Positions 38,275-46,687 of a stretch of DNA of 51,099 bases are shown in pieces. Every line of letters begins with the position of its first letter. Position 1 is the first letter of the stretch. The DNA is from Intrasporangium sp. (lineage in GTDB: Bacteria; Actinomycetota; Actinomycetes; Actinomycetales; Dermatophilaceae). The translations under genes and the position numbers were made by a program. The notes under the pieces are model-generated. The model was given only the letters and a program-made list of their open reading frames with translations, was not told the DNA's origin and ran no database searches. The stretch spans positions 1 to 51,099 of the forward strand of contig NZ_JAKDLO010000006.1 of assembly GCF_030452765.1 (NCBI RefSeq). Reading direction: 5' to 3'.

Positions 38275-39434
38275 CCGTCCGCCGCACCACCCGACCGGGG
38301 AGGCGACCGAAGGGCAGGCATCGGTCGAGTACGCGTCGACCATCGGGGAGGCTGACCGGTGCGGCGGTTCGTGCGGAGCGGGCGACCGTGCCCGAGCCGG
38401 GCCCGGGGGCCGATCGACACGCTGACCGGGATGCCGGCCGCCCGGTCGAGGTGCGGGGGCTGACCAAGCGCTACGGCGAGCATGAGGTGCTCCGCGGGGT
38501 CGACCTGTCGGTCGAGGCCGGGTCGGTGCTGGCCCTGCTCGGGCACAACGGTGCCGGCAAGACCACCCTCGTGCACGTGCTCAGTACGCTGCAACGCCTC
38601 GACGGGGGCATGGTGCGGGTGGGCGGACACGACGTCGTGGCTGCGCCGGAACGGGTCCGATCGGTGATCGCGCTGGTCGGTCAGTCCAGTGCCGTCGACG
38701 AGCTCCTCTCGGGGCGGGCCAACCTGGTCATGCTGGCCCGGCTCTCCGGCCTCACCCGGGCCGCGGCGACACGCCGCGCGGCCGAGCTGCTCGCCGACCT
38801 GGCGCTCGACGAGGCCGCCGACCGGCGAGTGGACACGTACTCGGGTGGTATGCGTCGACGTCTCGATCTTGCGGCCGCGCTCATCACCCGACCGGACGTG
38901 CTCTTCCTCGACGAACCCACGACGGGGGTCGACCCGACCACCCGCGCCGAGCTCTGGGATGCCGTCAGGTCCCTCACCGACCTGGGGGTCGCCGTGCTCC
39001 TGACGACGCAGTACCTCGACGAGGCCGAGGCGCTCGCCGATCATGTCGTCGTGCTTGATCACGGCCGGGTCATCGCCACCGGCGCGGCCCGCGACGTCGC
39101 CGCCCTCGCGGGCGGCAAGCGGCTGCTGGTGACCGTCAGCGACCCAGCCGAGACCGAGCGTGCTGCCGCTCTGCTCGGCCGCCTCGCCACGGAAGCACCC
39201 GTCGTCGACCCGCGGCGTGGCACGGTGTCATTCACGCCCGCCGACCCGTTGGCGGCGGTCGCCTCGGTGGCCTCCGCCCTCGACGCGGCCGACCTGGCGG
39301 TGCACGCGGTCACCCTGCGTGAGCCCTCCCTCGAGGAGGCGTTCGCCCACCTCACCTCGTCCGCTCCGGTGGGCGAGGAGCCGGCCGGGAGCAGGGCCGC
39401 CGAGCACCGCGCCGCCATCGGGGCGGGTCCGTGA
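38271..39434 (+). CDS. DrrA-like ABC exporter ATP-binding protein
   Basis: Nucleotide-binding protein of 387 aa in the daunorubicin-resistance DrrA group. Walker A is GHNGAGKT at residues 91-98, with signature YSGGMRRRLDLAAAL, Walker B VLFLDEPTTGVDP, and switch LTTQYLDEAEALADH. The C-terminal DrrA-type extension ends in REPSLEEAFAHLT. A basic N-terminal extension of about 58 residues precedes the conserved start VRGLTKRYG. No separate permease gene follows; the only matching permease in the cluster is the C-terminal domain of NRPS 2, so the two proteins probably assemble into one exporter. Start and stop both overlap neighbouring genes. Confidence 0.93.
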   Translation: MTVRRTTRPGRRPKGRHRSSTRRPSGRLTGAAVRAERATVPEPGPGADRHADRDAGRPVEVRGLTKRYGEHEVLRGVDLSVEAGSVLALLGHNGAGKTTLVHVLSTLQRLDGGMVRVGGHDVVAAPERVRSVIALVGQSSAVDELLSGRANLVMLARLSGLTRAAATRRAAELLADLALDEAADRRVDTYSGGMRRRLDLAAALITRPDVLFLDEPTTGVDPTTRAELWDAVRSLTDLGVAVLLTTQYLDEAEALADHVVVLDHGRVIATGAARDVAALAGGKRLLVTVSDPAETERAAALLGRLATEAPVVDPRRGTVSFTPADPLAAVASVASALDAADLAVHAVTLREPSLEEAFAHLTSSAPVGEEPAGSRAAEHRAAIGAGP

Positions 39435-40186
39435 CGGCGGCCCTCGTTCCCTGCAAGGTCTGGGTGGCTCGTCCGGACCCGGACGATGTCCGCCATCTGC
39501 AGGGCCAGAGCCTCGCCCGCTGCCTGCGGCTGCGCCAGCCCGCGGACCGCGCCCGCATGGCTACCGGACAGCGCCTGCTCGCCCTCGTGGCTCGGGCTGT
39601 GAGCGGCGACCCGTCAGCCCGCGTCGTGCGTCGGTGCTCTACCTGCGGCTCGACGCAGCACGGTGCCCCCCGTATCGCTGCCCCGCACGACCGGTTCGGC
39701 ATCTCGCTCTCGCACAGTCATGAGCTGGTCGTCGTCGCCGCGTCCGATCAGGCTCGGGTCGGTGTCGACGTCGAACGAGTGCGGCACCACGAGCCACGGG
39801 CCGCCGCACTGTTCTGCGCCCCCGGCGAGCTCGCGGCAGACCTGCGCAGCGCCCGTCCCGACCTCGCCCTGACGACCAGGTGGGTGCGCAAGGAGGCGGT
39901 GCTGAAGGCGGCCGGGTGGGGACTGGCGTCTCCGCCGGTGGACGTTCGGATCAGCGACGTCGGCGACCGCCCGGGGGTGCGGTCATGGTCCTGTGCCGCA
40001 CCTGCCGGGATACGCCCCGAGCAGGTAGGCTGCGCCGATCTCCCGTCCGCGTTCGTCGGCGAGGACTATGTCGGCGCAGTAGCCGTCATCGGTGCCCAGC
40101 GGGTCGTCGTCGAGGTCATCCTCCAGCCTGATCCGTGGGAGAGCAGGCTCGGGGCGGGCCCTCGGCTCAGGAGCGCAGGTAGCTGA
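39431..40186 (+). CDS. Sfp-type 4'-phosphopantetheinyl transferase
   Basis: Enzyme of 251 aa that transfers phosphopantetheine from CoA to the carrier domains of both NRPSs and to the ACP. The signature GVDVERV holds the Mg-binding D113 and E115, and WVRKEAVLKA holds W151, K154, E155 and K159. An N-terminal P-loop-like region (SLSHSHELVVVAAS) precedes them. The GTG start overlaps the ABC ATPase stop. The 3' end overlaps the convergent response-regulator gene by 20 bp. A dedicated transferase inside the cluster agrees with the four carrier domains and ACP encoded here. Confidence 0.94.
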   Translation: MTAALVPCKVWVARPDPDDVRHLQGQSLARCLRLRQPADRARMATGQRLLALVARAVSGDPSARVVRRCSTCGSTQHGAPRIAAPHDRFGISLSHSHELVVVAASDQARVGVDVERVRHHEPRAAALFCAPGELAADLRSARPDLALTTRWVRKEAVLKAAGWGLASPPVDVRISDVGDRPGVRSWSCAAPAGIRPEQVGCADLPSAFVGEDYVGAVAVIGAQRVVVEVILQPDPWESRLGAGPRLRSAGS

Positions 40187-40811
40187 GCACGGCCGCGACA
40201 CGCCGGGACGAGTCAACCGTCGGCGGCAGGTCGAGCTTGGTGAAGATGCTGTTGATGTGCTTGGCGACAGCCTTGTCGGTGATGAACAGCTTGCGGGCGA
40301 CGACCGAGTTGGAGTCGCCCTCGGCCATCAGCGCGAGGACCTCGGTCTCGCGAGGGGACAGTCGCCCGGTCAGCCCGCGTTGACGTTGTCTGGCGATGAG
40401 CCTCCTGACGACGTCCGGGTCGACGACGGTGCCACCGGCACTCACCGAGCGCAGTGCGTCGACGAACTGCGCATCGTCGAGCACACGGTCCTTGAGCAGG
40501 TAGCCGACCCCACCGCGGTCATCCTCGAGCAGCTCGTCGAGATAGAGCAGCTCGACATACTGCGAAAGCAGCAGCACCGGCCGCCCCGGCGTGCGGCCGC
40601 GAAGCCCTCTGGCCAGGCGCAGGCCCTCGTCCGTGTAGGTCGGCGGCAGTCGGATGTCGAGGACCGTCACATCCGGCTCGAGCCGTTCGACCGTCTCGAT
40701 CACCTGGGTACTGTCCGCGAGCGCCGCGACGACGTCGATGCCGTGGCCCTGCAACAGGCGCACCAGACCCTCCCGGAGCAGGTACTGGTCCTCCACGACA
40801 ACGAGCCGCAC
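40167..40811 (-). CDS. LuxR/NarL-type response regulator
   Basis: DNA-binding response regulator of 214 aa. The receiver domain spans about residues 1-120, with acidic residues in VVEDQYLL, the phospho-acceptor Asp in VTVLDIRLP and the conserved Lys in YLLKDRV. The C-terminal LuxR helix-turn-helix includes LSPRETEVLALMAEG and SVVARKLFITDKAVAKHINSI read in two parts. GTG 40811 is chosen because it gives a standard receiver N-terminus behind AGGAGG. It diverges from the histidine kinase gene and is therefore its likely partner. A 24-bp shared element in the divergent region is a candidate operator. Confidence 0.93.
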   Translation of the reverse strand: MRLVVVEDQYLLREGLVRLLQGHGIDVVAALADSTQVIETVERLEPDVTVLDIRLPPTYTDEGLRLARGLRGRTPGRPVLLLSQYVELLYLDELLEDDRGGVGYLLKDRVLDDAQFVDALRSVSAGGTVVDPDVVRRLIARQRQRGLTGRLSPRETEVLALMAEGDSNSVVARKLFITDKAVAKHINSIFTKLDLPPTVDSSRRVAAVLSYLRS

Positions 40812-40927
40812 GTGCTTCGATCCTCCTCGTCGGGCCGTTCCGTCGAGGAGAAGCACACTCGGCGGCAGCGGCAGGGTTCCCATTCTGTGCGTCAGACCCG
40901 AGGCCCGCCACTGGGAGTCGCGCACGG

Positions 40928-40958
40928 GAGGATACGCGGACGGAGAGGATACGCGGAC
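40928..40958. repeat. Two 14-bp direct repeats in the RR/kinase divergent region
   Basis: GAGGATACGCGGAC occurs at 40928-40941 and again, identical, at 40945-40958 (17-bp period). It lies between the divergent response-regulator and kinase starts, directly adjacent to the shared 24-bp element. A regulator-binding site or a small tandem duplication are both possible. Confidence 0.7.
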
Positions 40959-40982
40959 AAGAGTGGTGCTGGCGCCCCTGCG
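40959..40982 (+). promoter_or_regulatory. 24-bp element shared with the MMPL promoter region (copy 2)
   Basis: It is identical to 35639-35662 except at four central positions. It lies 62-85 bp upstream of the kinase ATG and about 150 bp upstream of the regulator GTG. The location fits autoregulation of the two-component genes by the response regulator. Confidence 0.5.
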
Positions 40983-41043
40983 CTACGGTGCCGACACGTC
41001 GACCATGGATGTCATGACCACCTCAGCCCTGCAGGATTCAAAC

Positions 41044-42315
41044 ATGGCCAATCAACCTCCCACGAGCGCAGCCGGCCGGTGGCGCGGCATGCGCCGGAGC
41101 GCCACCCTCCTCGCGTTGGCGCTCTGGGACGCCGTCCTCGCACTGTGGACGGCCCTGTGGGTCACCTTGGCCGTCACGGGCCTGGGACTCTGGCCGCTCC
41201 TCGGCAGCCTGCGGGTGGTGCGGACGGAGTCGCTGCGGCAGCGTCGCCTCGCCGTCGAGTACTCGGGTGTCCACACCCATCGCACCGATGTGCCGTGGCC
41301 GGATCGGCAGACCGGTGTGCGTGGCGTACTCAACATGGTGCGCACCGTGCTCTCCGACCGGCGGGCCTGGGCCGACCTGCTGTGGGTCGTCGTCAACCCC
41401 CTCGTCGGTGGCGCCATCGCAGCGGCACCGCTGGTGCTCGCGCTGCATGGCGTGTTCGGCATCCTCCTGCTCTGGCTGTGGCAGCCCGTCGTCCAGCACT
41501 GGGACAACAGCTGGTACACGGTCATCCCACTGACCGGCCTCCCCTCGGCCGTGATGGCGGCCGGCCTCGGGGTGGTCGAGGTGGTGCTCGCCTTCGTGCT
41601 GGCCGGCCGGTTCGTGGATCTGCATGCACGGTGGGTGCGTGCGGTCCTCGGCAGGGTGTCCGTCACGCAACTGCACGACCGGGTCGTCGCGCTGACCGAC
41701 TCGCGTGCCGACGTCGTCGAGATGCAGGCGGCCGAGCTGCGCCGAATCGAACGTGACCTGCATGACGGCGCCCAGGCGAGGCTGGTGGCCATGGGGATGA
41801 ACATCGGCGCGGCCGAGCAGCTCATCGGGAGCGACCCGGAGGCGGCTCGACGGATGCTGCGCGCCGCACGGGCCTCCTCGGCCGACGCCCTGGCCGAGCT
41901 GCGCGACCTGGTGCGGGGGGTCCACCCGCCAGTCCTCGCCGACCGAGGTCTGGCCGAAGCCATGAGGGCGTTGGCGCTCGAAGCCCCCGCCACCGTGGAG
42001 GTCATCGCCCACATGTCCGGGCGCGCTCCCCTGCCGATCGAGGCCGCCATGTATTTTGCGGGCTCCGAACTGCTCAGTAACGCTATGAAGCATTCGGGGG
42101 CAAACCACATCGAGGTCATGGTGACCGACGCTGATGGACTGTTGTCCCTGACGGTCAAGGACAACGGGCGAGGGGGCGTCGCGCCGTCGCACGGTTCTGG
42201 CCTTCGCGGTGTGGAACGACGACTAGCCGTCTTCGACGGCTCGCTGAGCATCCAGCAAACGCCGGGAGGTCCAACGGTGGTGACGGCCAGCGCGCCGTTG
42301 GCGCCACTCTCATAG
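41044..42315 (+). CDS. Sensor histidine kinase (HisKA_3 / NarL-partner type)
   Basis: Membrane sensor kinase of 423 aa. Four hydrophobic helices occupy the first 190 residues (LLALALWDAVLALW, LWVTLAVTGLGLWPLL, then two after residue 115), typical of the DUF/sensor-domain kinases of actinobacteria. The phosphorylated His is H240 in ERDLHDGAQARL. The ATPase domain shows GSELLSNAMKH (N box) and VKDNGRGG (G box). ATG 41044 has AGGA upstream; in-frame ATGs at 41005 and 41014 are also possible. It presumably signals to the divergently encoded regulator, perhaps sensing envelope stress or the peptide itself. Confidence 0.92.
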   Translation: MANQPPTSAAGRWRGMRRSATLLALALWDAVLALWTALWVTLAVTGLGLWPLLGSLRVVRTESLRQRRLAVEYSGVHTHRTDVPWPDRQTGVRGVLNMVRTVLSDRRAWADLLWVVVNPLVGGAIAAAPLVLALHGVFGILLLWLWQPVVQHWDNSWYTVIPLTGLPSAVMAAGLGVVEVVLAFVLAGRFVDLHARWVRAVLGRVSVTQLHDRVVALTDSRADVVEMQAAELRRIERDLHDGAQARLVAMGMNIGAAEQLIGSDPEAARRMLRAARASSADALAELRDLVRGVHPPVLADRGLAEAMRALALEAPATVEVIAHMSGRAPLPIEAAMYFAGSELLSNAMKHSGANHIEVMVTDADGLLSLTVKDNGRGGVAPSHGSGLRGVERRLAVFDGSLSIQQTPGGPTVVTASAPLAPLS

Positions 42316-42345
42316 TGCAGTGAGCCACGTCAAAGGCAGTCGATC

Positions 42346-43149
42346 ATGCAGATCAACCTACTGGGGCCGATGGTCGTCCTCGGCAAGACGGGACCGTGTT
42401 ACCTCAGGTCCAGACAGGTGGGCGCGCTCCTCGCGGTCCTGGCGCTCTCCTCGGGAGAGACGCGGTCTCCGGCTGCGCTCGAGCAGGAGTTCTGGCCGGA
42501 CCAGGAGCTGAAGAATACGCGTAACGCGCTTCATGCCACCGTCTCTCGCCTGCGCCGCTTCCTGGCCGAGGTCGGGACCAAGGGCGAGGGCGTCACGCTG
42601 CACTCCAGCGGGGGACGGTACCGACTCGACGTGCCGCCCGGATGCGTCGACGCGCTCACCTTTCGCTCGTTGGTGCGTCAGGCCGAGACCACCTTGCCGT
42701 CCCATCCGCTCCAGTCGCTCGAGTACTTCGAGGCCGGGCTGGCCCTGTGGTCTGGGCCGGCCCTGGATGACGTGGCCTCGTGCACCGAGCTGCGCGCCGA
42801 GAAGGTGCGCCTCGACGAGCTGCGCCTCACCGCCCTCGAGGGGGTGGCGGAGGCCAGGCTGCGACTGGGCCACACGCGACGGGTCGTCGGCGACCTGCGC
42901 CACCTGGTCGAGATCCACGGGGACCGGGAGCGGCTCACCGAGCTGCTGATGCTTGCGCTCTATCGCTCAGGACAGCAGACCGAGGCCCTCGACGCCTTCG
43001 ACCGGCTCCGCTCCAGGTTGAACACGGAGTTCGGCATGTATCCCTCGCGGTCTCTGCGGACGATCCAGCAGGCCATCCTCGAGCAGGACCGGACACTGGA
43101 TCTGGCGGTCGCGTTCGGCCAGGCGACGGTGTCGGCGACTCGTCAGTAG
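42346..43149 (+). CDS. SARP-family transcriptional activator
   Basis: Pathway-specific activator of 267 aa. It has an N-terminal OmpR-like winged helix (about residues 1-95, with LGPMVV, TRNALHATVSRLRRFL and YRLDVPP) followed by a bacterial transcriptional activation (BTAD) domain (about 100-250: CVDALTFRSLV, RRVVGDLRHLVEIHG, GMYPSRSLRTIQQAIL). The size is that of the small SARPs such as ActII-ORF4. Its DNA target in known members is a set of heptamer direct repeats next to the -10 element, precisely the layout found at four promoters in this cluster. One of those promoters begins within its own last codons. Confidence 0.95.
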   Translation: MQINLLGPMVVLGKTGPCYLRSRQVGALLAVLALSSGETRSPAALEQEFWPDQELKNTRNALHATVSRLRRFLAEVGTKGEGVTLHSSGGRYRLDVPPGCVDALTFRSLVRQAETTLPSHPLQSLEYFEAGLALWSGPALDDVASCTELRAEKVRLDELRLTALEGVAEARLRLGHTRRVVGDLRHLVEIHGDRERLTELLMLALYRSGQQTEALDAFDRLRSRLNTEFGMYPSRSLRTIQQAILEQDRTLDLAVAFGQATVSATRQ

Positions 43150-43184
43150 CGTGTCAGTGTCCCGTCACGTGGCGCCCCTAGCGT
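43141..43184 (+). promoter_or_regulatory. SARP-type promoter P4 (heptamer direct repeats)
   Basis: CGTCAGT (43141-43147), TGTCAGT (43152-43158) and CGTCACG (43163-43169) lie at 11-bp period. Nine nt later comes TAGCGT (43179-43184), the same -10 hexamer as in P1. The box overlaps the last codons of the SARP gene and drives the methyltransferase. Confidence 0.84.
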
Positions 43185-43217
43185 GGGCATATCACGAGAA
43201 CGGGGAGAACCACAGCC

Positions 43218-44375
43218 ATGACACAGCAGATAGCGGCCGACCAGCTGACGACGAGTGCCGACGAGGACGGCGTACGAGCCCTGCGTGCTCCGCTCGTCGA
43301 CTTCAACCGCATCCCGATGGGGATCCAGGGCGACGCGCTCGCCGTGCACAGCGCTCACGAGGTCTACGAGCTACTCGTGGGGCTCTGGGCGCCGGCGATC
43401 ATCGAGGCGGCCCACGACCTCGGGGTCTTTGCCGAGCTGCGGCTGGGGGCTGCTGCCGCCACGGGGGTGAGCTCAGCGCTCGGCACGGACACACAGGCGA
43501 CCCGGGTGCTGCTCGACGCCCTACACGTCTATGGCCTGCTCGACCGCACCGGGTCCGAGCGAACCGGGCACACCTACGCGCTGCCGAGTCACCTCGCGGA
43601 GGTGTCGACGAACGAGGGGGCCTTCAGCCTGGTGGGCAAGTTCCTCCACGACCGGCACGTCGCGTGGCCGGCTTGGCGTGGGCTCGCCGAGACGGTGCGT
43701 CACGGCGCGCATCGCGCCGACGGCGGATGGTCGGAGAACCAGATCAGCTCCCACGACTACCTCGCCCTCGCCAAGGGCATCAGCTTCTGGGCCCCGCCGG
43801 TCGTCGAGCTGTTGAGCCATGAGCTGCAGGTGCTCGGCTGGGACGTGGACGGCCCACGTCGCATGCTTGACGTGGGGTGCGGTACCGGTATCTACACACA
43901 CCTGCTGCTGGGCCGCTTCCCGACGTGGCGCGGTCTCGGGTTCGACGTCGAGGACGTCGTCGGGCTCGCGTCGACAACAGCGCACGAGTACGGCGTCGCA
44001 GACCGCTTCAGTCCGATGAACGGTGACTTCTGGTCCACTCCATGGCCCGCCGAGCAGGACCTCGTCTTCTTCGGCAACATCTTCCACCTCGAGCCGCGTG
44101 GCCGCGCCCAGCAGCTCGCTCGCCTCGCCTCCGACGCGCTGGCCGACGACGGCCTCGTTGTCATCGTCGACCAGATCCGAGTCGGCGATACCGAGCGCGA
44201 GTCGGCCCAGGACCGCTTCGCGGTGCTCTTCGCGGCATCGATGCTCGCGACCGGCGGCGGGGACACCTACCGCTTGGCCGAGTACGACCGCTGGCTGCGC
44301 GACGCCGGCTTGGCCCGAGTGAGCCTGGTCGACGCGCCGATGCACCGGATCCTGATCGCCCGACACTCTCGTTGA
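43218..44375 (+). CDS. SAM-dependent O-methyltransferase-like enzyme
   Basis: Methyltransferase of 385 aa. An N-terminal winged-helix dimerization region (about residues 45-120, ELLVGLWAPAIIEAAHDLGVFAEL) precedes a Rossmann domain whose SAM loop LDVGCGTG is at about 217-224. A possible catalytic His is in FFGNIFHLEP, the position of the general base in plant-type O-methyltransferases. It probably decorates the peptide or its precursor (O- or N-methylation cannot be separated). It has its own SARP box and is the last gene of the cluster. Confidence 0.9.
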   Translation: MTQQIAADQLTTSADEDGVRALRAPLVDFNRIPMGIQGDALAVHSAHEVYELLVGLWAPAIIEAAHDLGVFAELRLGAAAATGVSSALGTDTQATRVLLDALHVYGLLDRTGSERTGHTYALPSHLAEVSTNEGAFSLVGKFLHDRHVAWPAWRGLAETVRHGAHRADGGWSENQISSHDYLALAKGISFWAPPVVELLSHELQVLGWDVDGPRRMLDVGCGTGIYTHLLLGRFPTWRGLGFDVEDVVGLASTTAHEYGVADRFSPMNGDFWSTPWPAEQDLVFFGNIFHLEPRGRAQQLARLASDALADDGLVVIVDQIRVGDTERESAQDRFAVLFAASMLATGGGDTYRLAEYDRWLRDAGLARVSLVDAPMHRILIARHSR

Positions 44376-44396
44376 GGGCACTGGATCGCGGCGCCC

Positions 44397-44588
44397 CCCC
44401 CCGAAGATGCCGTATGCCGCCCAGCTCGTACAGCGGGAAGCGACGGTTGCGTGCCACGGCAGCAACACACCAACCTCGATGGCGACGAGCCACGATGCCG
44501 CCGCGCAGACCGCAGCGAAGCCGACGTTCGACAGGACGGCGGACGCGCGGCTCAGCGACGTGGGCTGGCGTGGGTCGAGAGAACCCAC
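44397..44588 (-). pseudogene. Possible membrane-protein fragment
   Basis: The minus-strand frame starting at GTG 44588 reads SRASAVLSNVGFAAVCAAASW then LVAIEVGVLLPWH, two helix-like hydrophobic stretches of a plausible membrane protein. It runs into a run of nine C on the plus strand (44394-44402), after which it is antisense to the methyltransferase. It could be a truncated or frame-shifted remnant, or chance. No family was recognised. Confidence 0.25.
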
Positions 44589-44610
44589 CCGGCCCCGCTA
44601 CCACTGGACT

Positions 44611-44655
44611 GTGTGCACTTTTCGTCGCCGTGACAGCCAAGAGTGCACACAGCCG
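44611..44655 (+). repeat. 45-bp imperfect hairpin repeat, right copy (possible bidirectional terminator)
   Basis: The arms CTGTGTGCACT (44609-44619) and AGTGCACACAG (44642-44652) pair over 11 bp. It matches 13700-13744 at 39 of 45 positions in the same orientation. It lies between the convergent methyltransferase and OPT transporter genes, so it could end transcription from both sides. The rest of the 338-bp gap 44376-44713 shows only the possible membrane fragment. Confidence 0.75.
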
Positions 44656-44713
44656 CTCGATGCCGCGAGCGTTCCGGCGGCCCACACACCCCGACCGTCG
44701 TGCAGCATGCCGC

Positions 44714-46687
44714 TCACCCCGACTCGCCCTCCCGGCCGCGGCGACGGATCGCACCGTACATCCACACGAGCACGGCGACGAAGACGATGACGCCGAGCGC
44801 GTTGGCCCACGGCGCGAAGCCTTCGCCGACGATCGCCAGCGGCTCGCCGCTGCCGGAGGCGACGACGATGGCGGCGTAGGCGACGCCCCACAGGCTGTCG
44901 CCGACGATCAGGCCGGTCGCCATGAGCACCCCGAGCCGTTTGGCCCGGTCCGGGTTGGCCTGCTTGGCGGCCCACCCGTCGTAGAGGTGCCCGAGGACGG
45001 CGCCGACCGCGATCATGACGGTGAGGGACATCGGCAGGTAGATGCCCATCCCGACGGCGAGCGGCGGTAGCCGGCGGTGATGGCCGATGCGGCCGAGCCA
45101 CTCGTCGACCCCGATGACGACCGCACCGATGAGGATGCCGAGGCCGACCATGCCCCAGTCGAGCTGGCCGCCGAAGACACCCACGGCGAGCGCCGAGATC
45201 AGGCCGGCCTGCGGGGCGGGCAACGCGTTCGGTCCGGCCCCGGGTCCGCCGACGAAGCCGAACGCCTCCTGCAGCAGGTCGAGCACCGGCGCGATGACGA
45301 GGGCGCCGAAGACGACGCCGATGACGAGCGAGACCTGCTGCTTCCACGGCGTGGCGCCGACGAGCTGCCCGGTCTTGAGGTCCTGCAGGTTGTCGTTGGA
45401 GATCGTCGCGATGGCGAAGATGATCGCCGTCGCGAAGAGGGTGTAGGCCACCAGCTCGGTGATCCGTTGCGGACTGCCCCCGGCACCGTGCAGGATGACC
45501 ATGACCAGTGACAGCAGGAGCGTCACGAGGATCCCGACCCCGGAGATGGGGCTGTTCGAGGAGCCGATGAGCCCGGCCATGTAGCCGCAGATGGCGGCGA
45601 CGATGGCCCCGATGACGACCGTGAAGACGACCGTGACGATGATCGTGCCGGCCTTGTCGTCCTGCAGGTGGGTGTCGTTGAGGAACGACCACAGCAGCGC
45701 GGCGATCGGCACGAGGGAGACGAGGATCCAGCCGCCCACGATGCTGATCGGCAGGTCCTGCTCCTGCAGGCTCACCGACTCGCCGGCGCGGCGGGACTTC
45801 GACGAGACGGCGGCGTCCTTGATGCCGCGCACGATCGGGCCGACGATCTTGACGAGGGCCCAGATCGCCGCGATCGCCATCGTGCCGGCCCCGACGAACC
45901 GCACGTCCGAGGTGAAGGTCGTGTCGACCAGGTCGGAGATGCTGGTGGCGCCACCGGCCTGGCCCCAGCTCATCACCGGCACGAGGACGCCCCAGCCGAT
46001 CGCCAGCCCGACGAACATTGCGATGCCGACGGACAGGCCGACGAGGTGCCCGATGCCGACGAGCGCCAACGACAGGCTCACCGAGCCGCCGATGGCGCCC
46101 GAGCCGATGCGGGTGGCCGCGGACAGGCCGTCCGAGAGGACCTTGAGCTTGGTCAGGATCCCGAACGCGGCGGAGACGATGCCGCCCACGATGATCGTGC
46201 GCAGACTGCCCTTGTCGCTCTCGCCGCCCGACTTCACGCCGACCTTGAGCACCTCGGCGGCGGCTCGCCCCTCCGGGTAGGGCAGGTCGGAGGTGGTCAC
46301 CAGCGCCCGCCGCAGCGGCACGGTGTACATGACCCCGAGCGCGCCGCCGATGACGCAGATGGCCAAGGTCGTCCAGTAGGGGAAGTTCTGCCACCAGCCG
46401 ATGATGATGAGGCCGGGCAGCACGAAGATGATCGCCGCGAGCGTGCCTGCGGCCGAGGCGATCGTCTGGACGATGTTGTTCTCCTGCACGCTCGTGTCCC
46501 GTACCCGACGCAGGACCGCCATGGAGATGACGGCTGCGGGGATGGAGGTGGCGAACGTCAGGCCGACCTTGAGACCGAGGTAGACGTTGGCCGCCGTGAA
46601 CACGAGCGTGATCACGCCGCCGATGATGATGCCCCGGATGGTCAGCTCGCGCGGAGTCGTGGCCTTGGTGGGGGTGACGCTCGACAT
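44714..46687 (-). CDS. OPT-family oligopeptide transporter
   Basis: Polytopic membrane protein of 657 aa of the oligopeptide/YSL superfamily, a proton-coupled importer of small peptides or metal-siderophore complexes. It has about 15 hydrophobic helices. Hallmarks include TAANVYLGLKVGLTFATSIPA near the N-terminus, SVQENNIVQTIASAAG, DLPYPEGRAAAEVLKVG and NDNLQDLKTGQLVGATPWKQQ. ATG 46687 follows a GGAGG site. It is convergent with the methyltransferase and divergent from the next gene. Whether it belongs to the peptide cluster is unknown; it lacks a SARP box. Confidence 0.93.
   Translation of the reverse strand: MSSVTPTKATTPRELTIRGIIIGGVITLVFTAANVYLGLKVGLTFATSIPAAVISMAVLRRVRDTSVQENNIVQTIASAAGTLAAIIFVLPGLIIIGWWQNFPYWTTLAICVIGGALGVMYTVPLRRALVTTSDLPYPEGRAAAEVLKVGVKSGGESDKGSLRTIIVGGIVSAAFGILTKLKVLSDGLSAATRIGSGAIGGSVSLSLALVGIGHLVGLSVGIAMFVGLAIGWGVLVPVMSWGQAGGATSISDLVDTTFTSDVRFVGAGTMAIAAIWALVKIVGPIVRGIKDAAVSSKSRRAGESVSLQEQDLPISIVGGWILVSLVPIAALLWSFLNDTHLQDDKAGTIIVTVVFTVVIGAIVAAICGYMAGLIGSSNSPISGVGILVTLLLSLVMVILHGAGGSPQRITELVAYTLFATAIIFAIATISNDNLQDLKTGQLVGATPWKQQVSLVIGVVFGALVIAPVLDLLQEAFGFVGGPGAGPNALPAPQAGLISALAVGVFGGQLDWGMVGLGILIGAVVIGVDEWLGRIGHHRRLPPLAVGMGIYLPMSLTVMIAVGAVLGHLYDGWAAKQANPDRAKRLGVLMATGLIVGDSLWGVAYAAIVVASGSGEPLAIVGEGFAPWANALGVIVFVAVLVWMYGAIRRRGREGESG

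Noticed and set aside
44394-44402. Run of nine C considered as phase-variable tract
   Set aside because: It lies outside any supported gene, after the methyltransferase stop; only a doubtful fragment crosses it.
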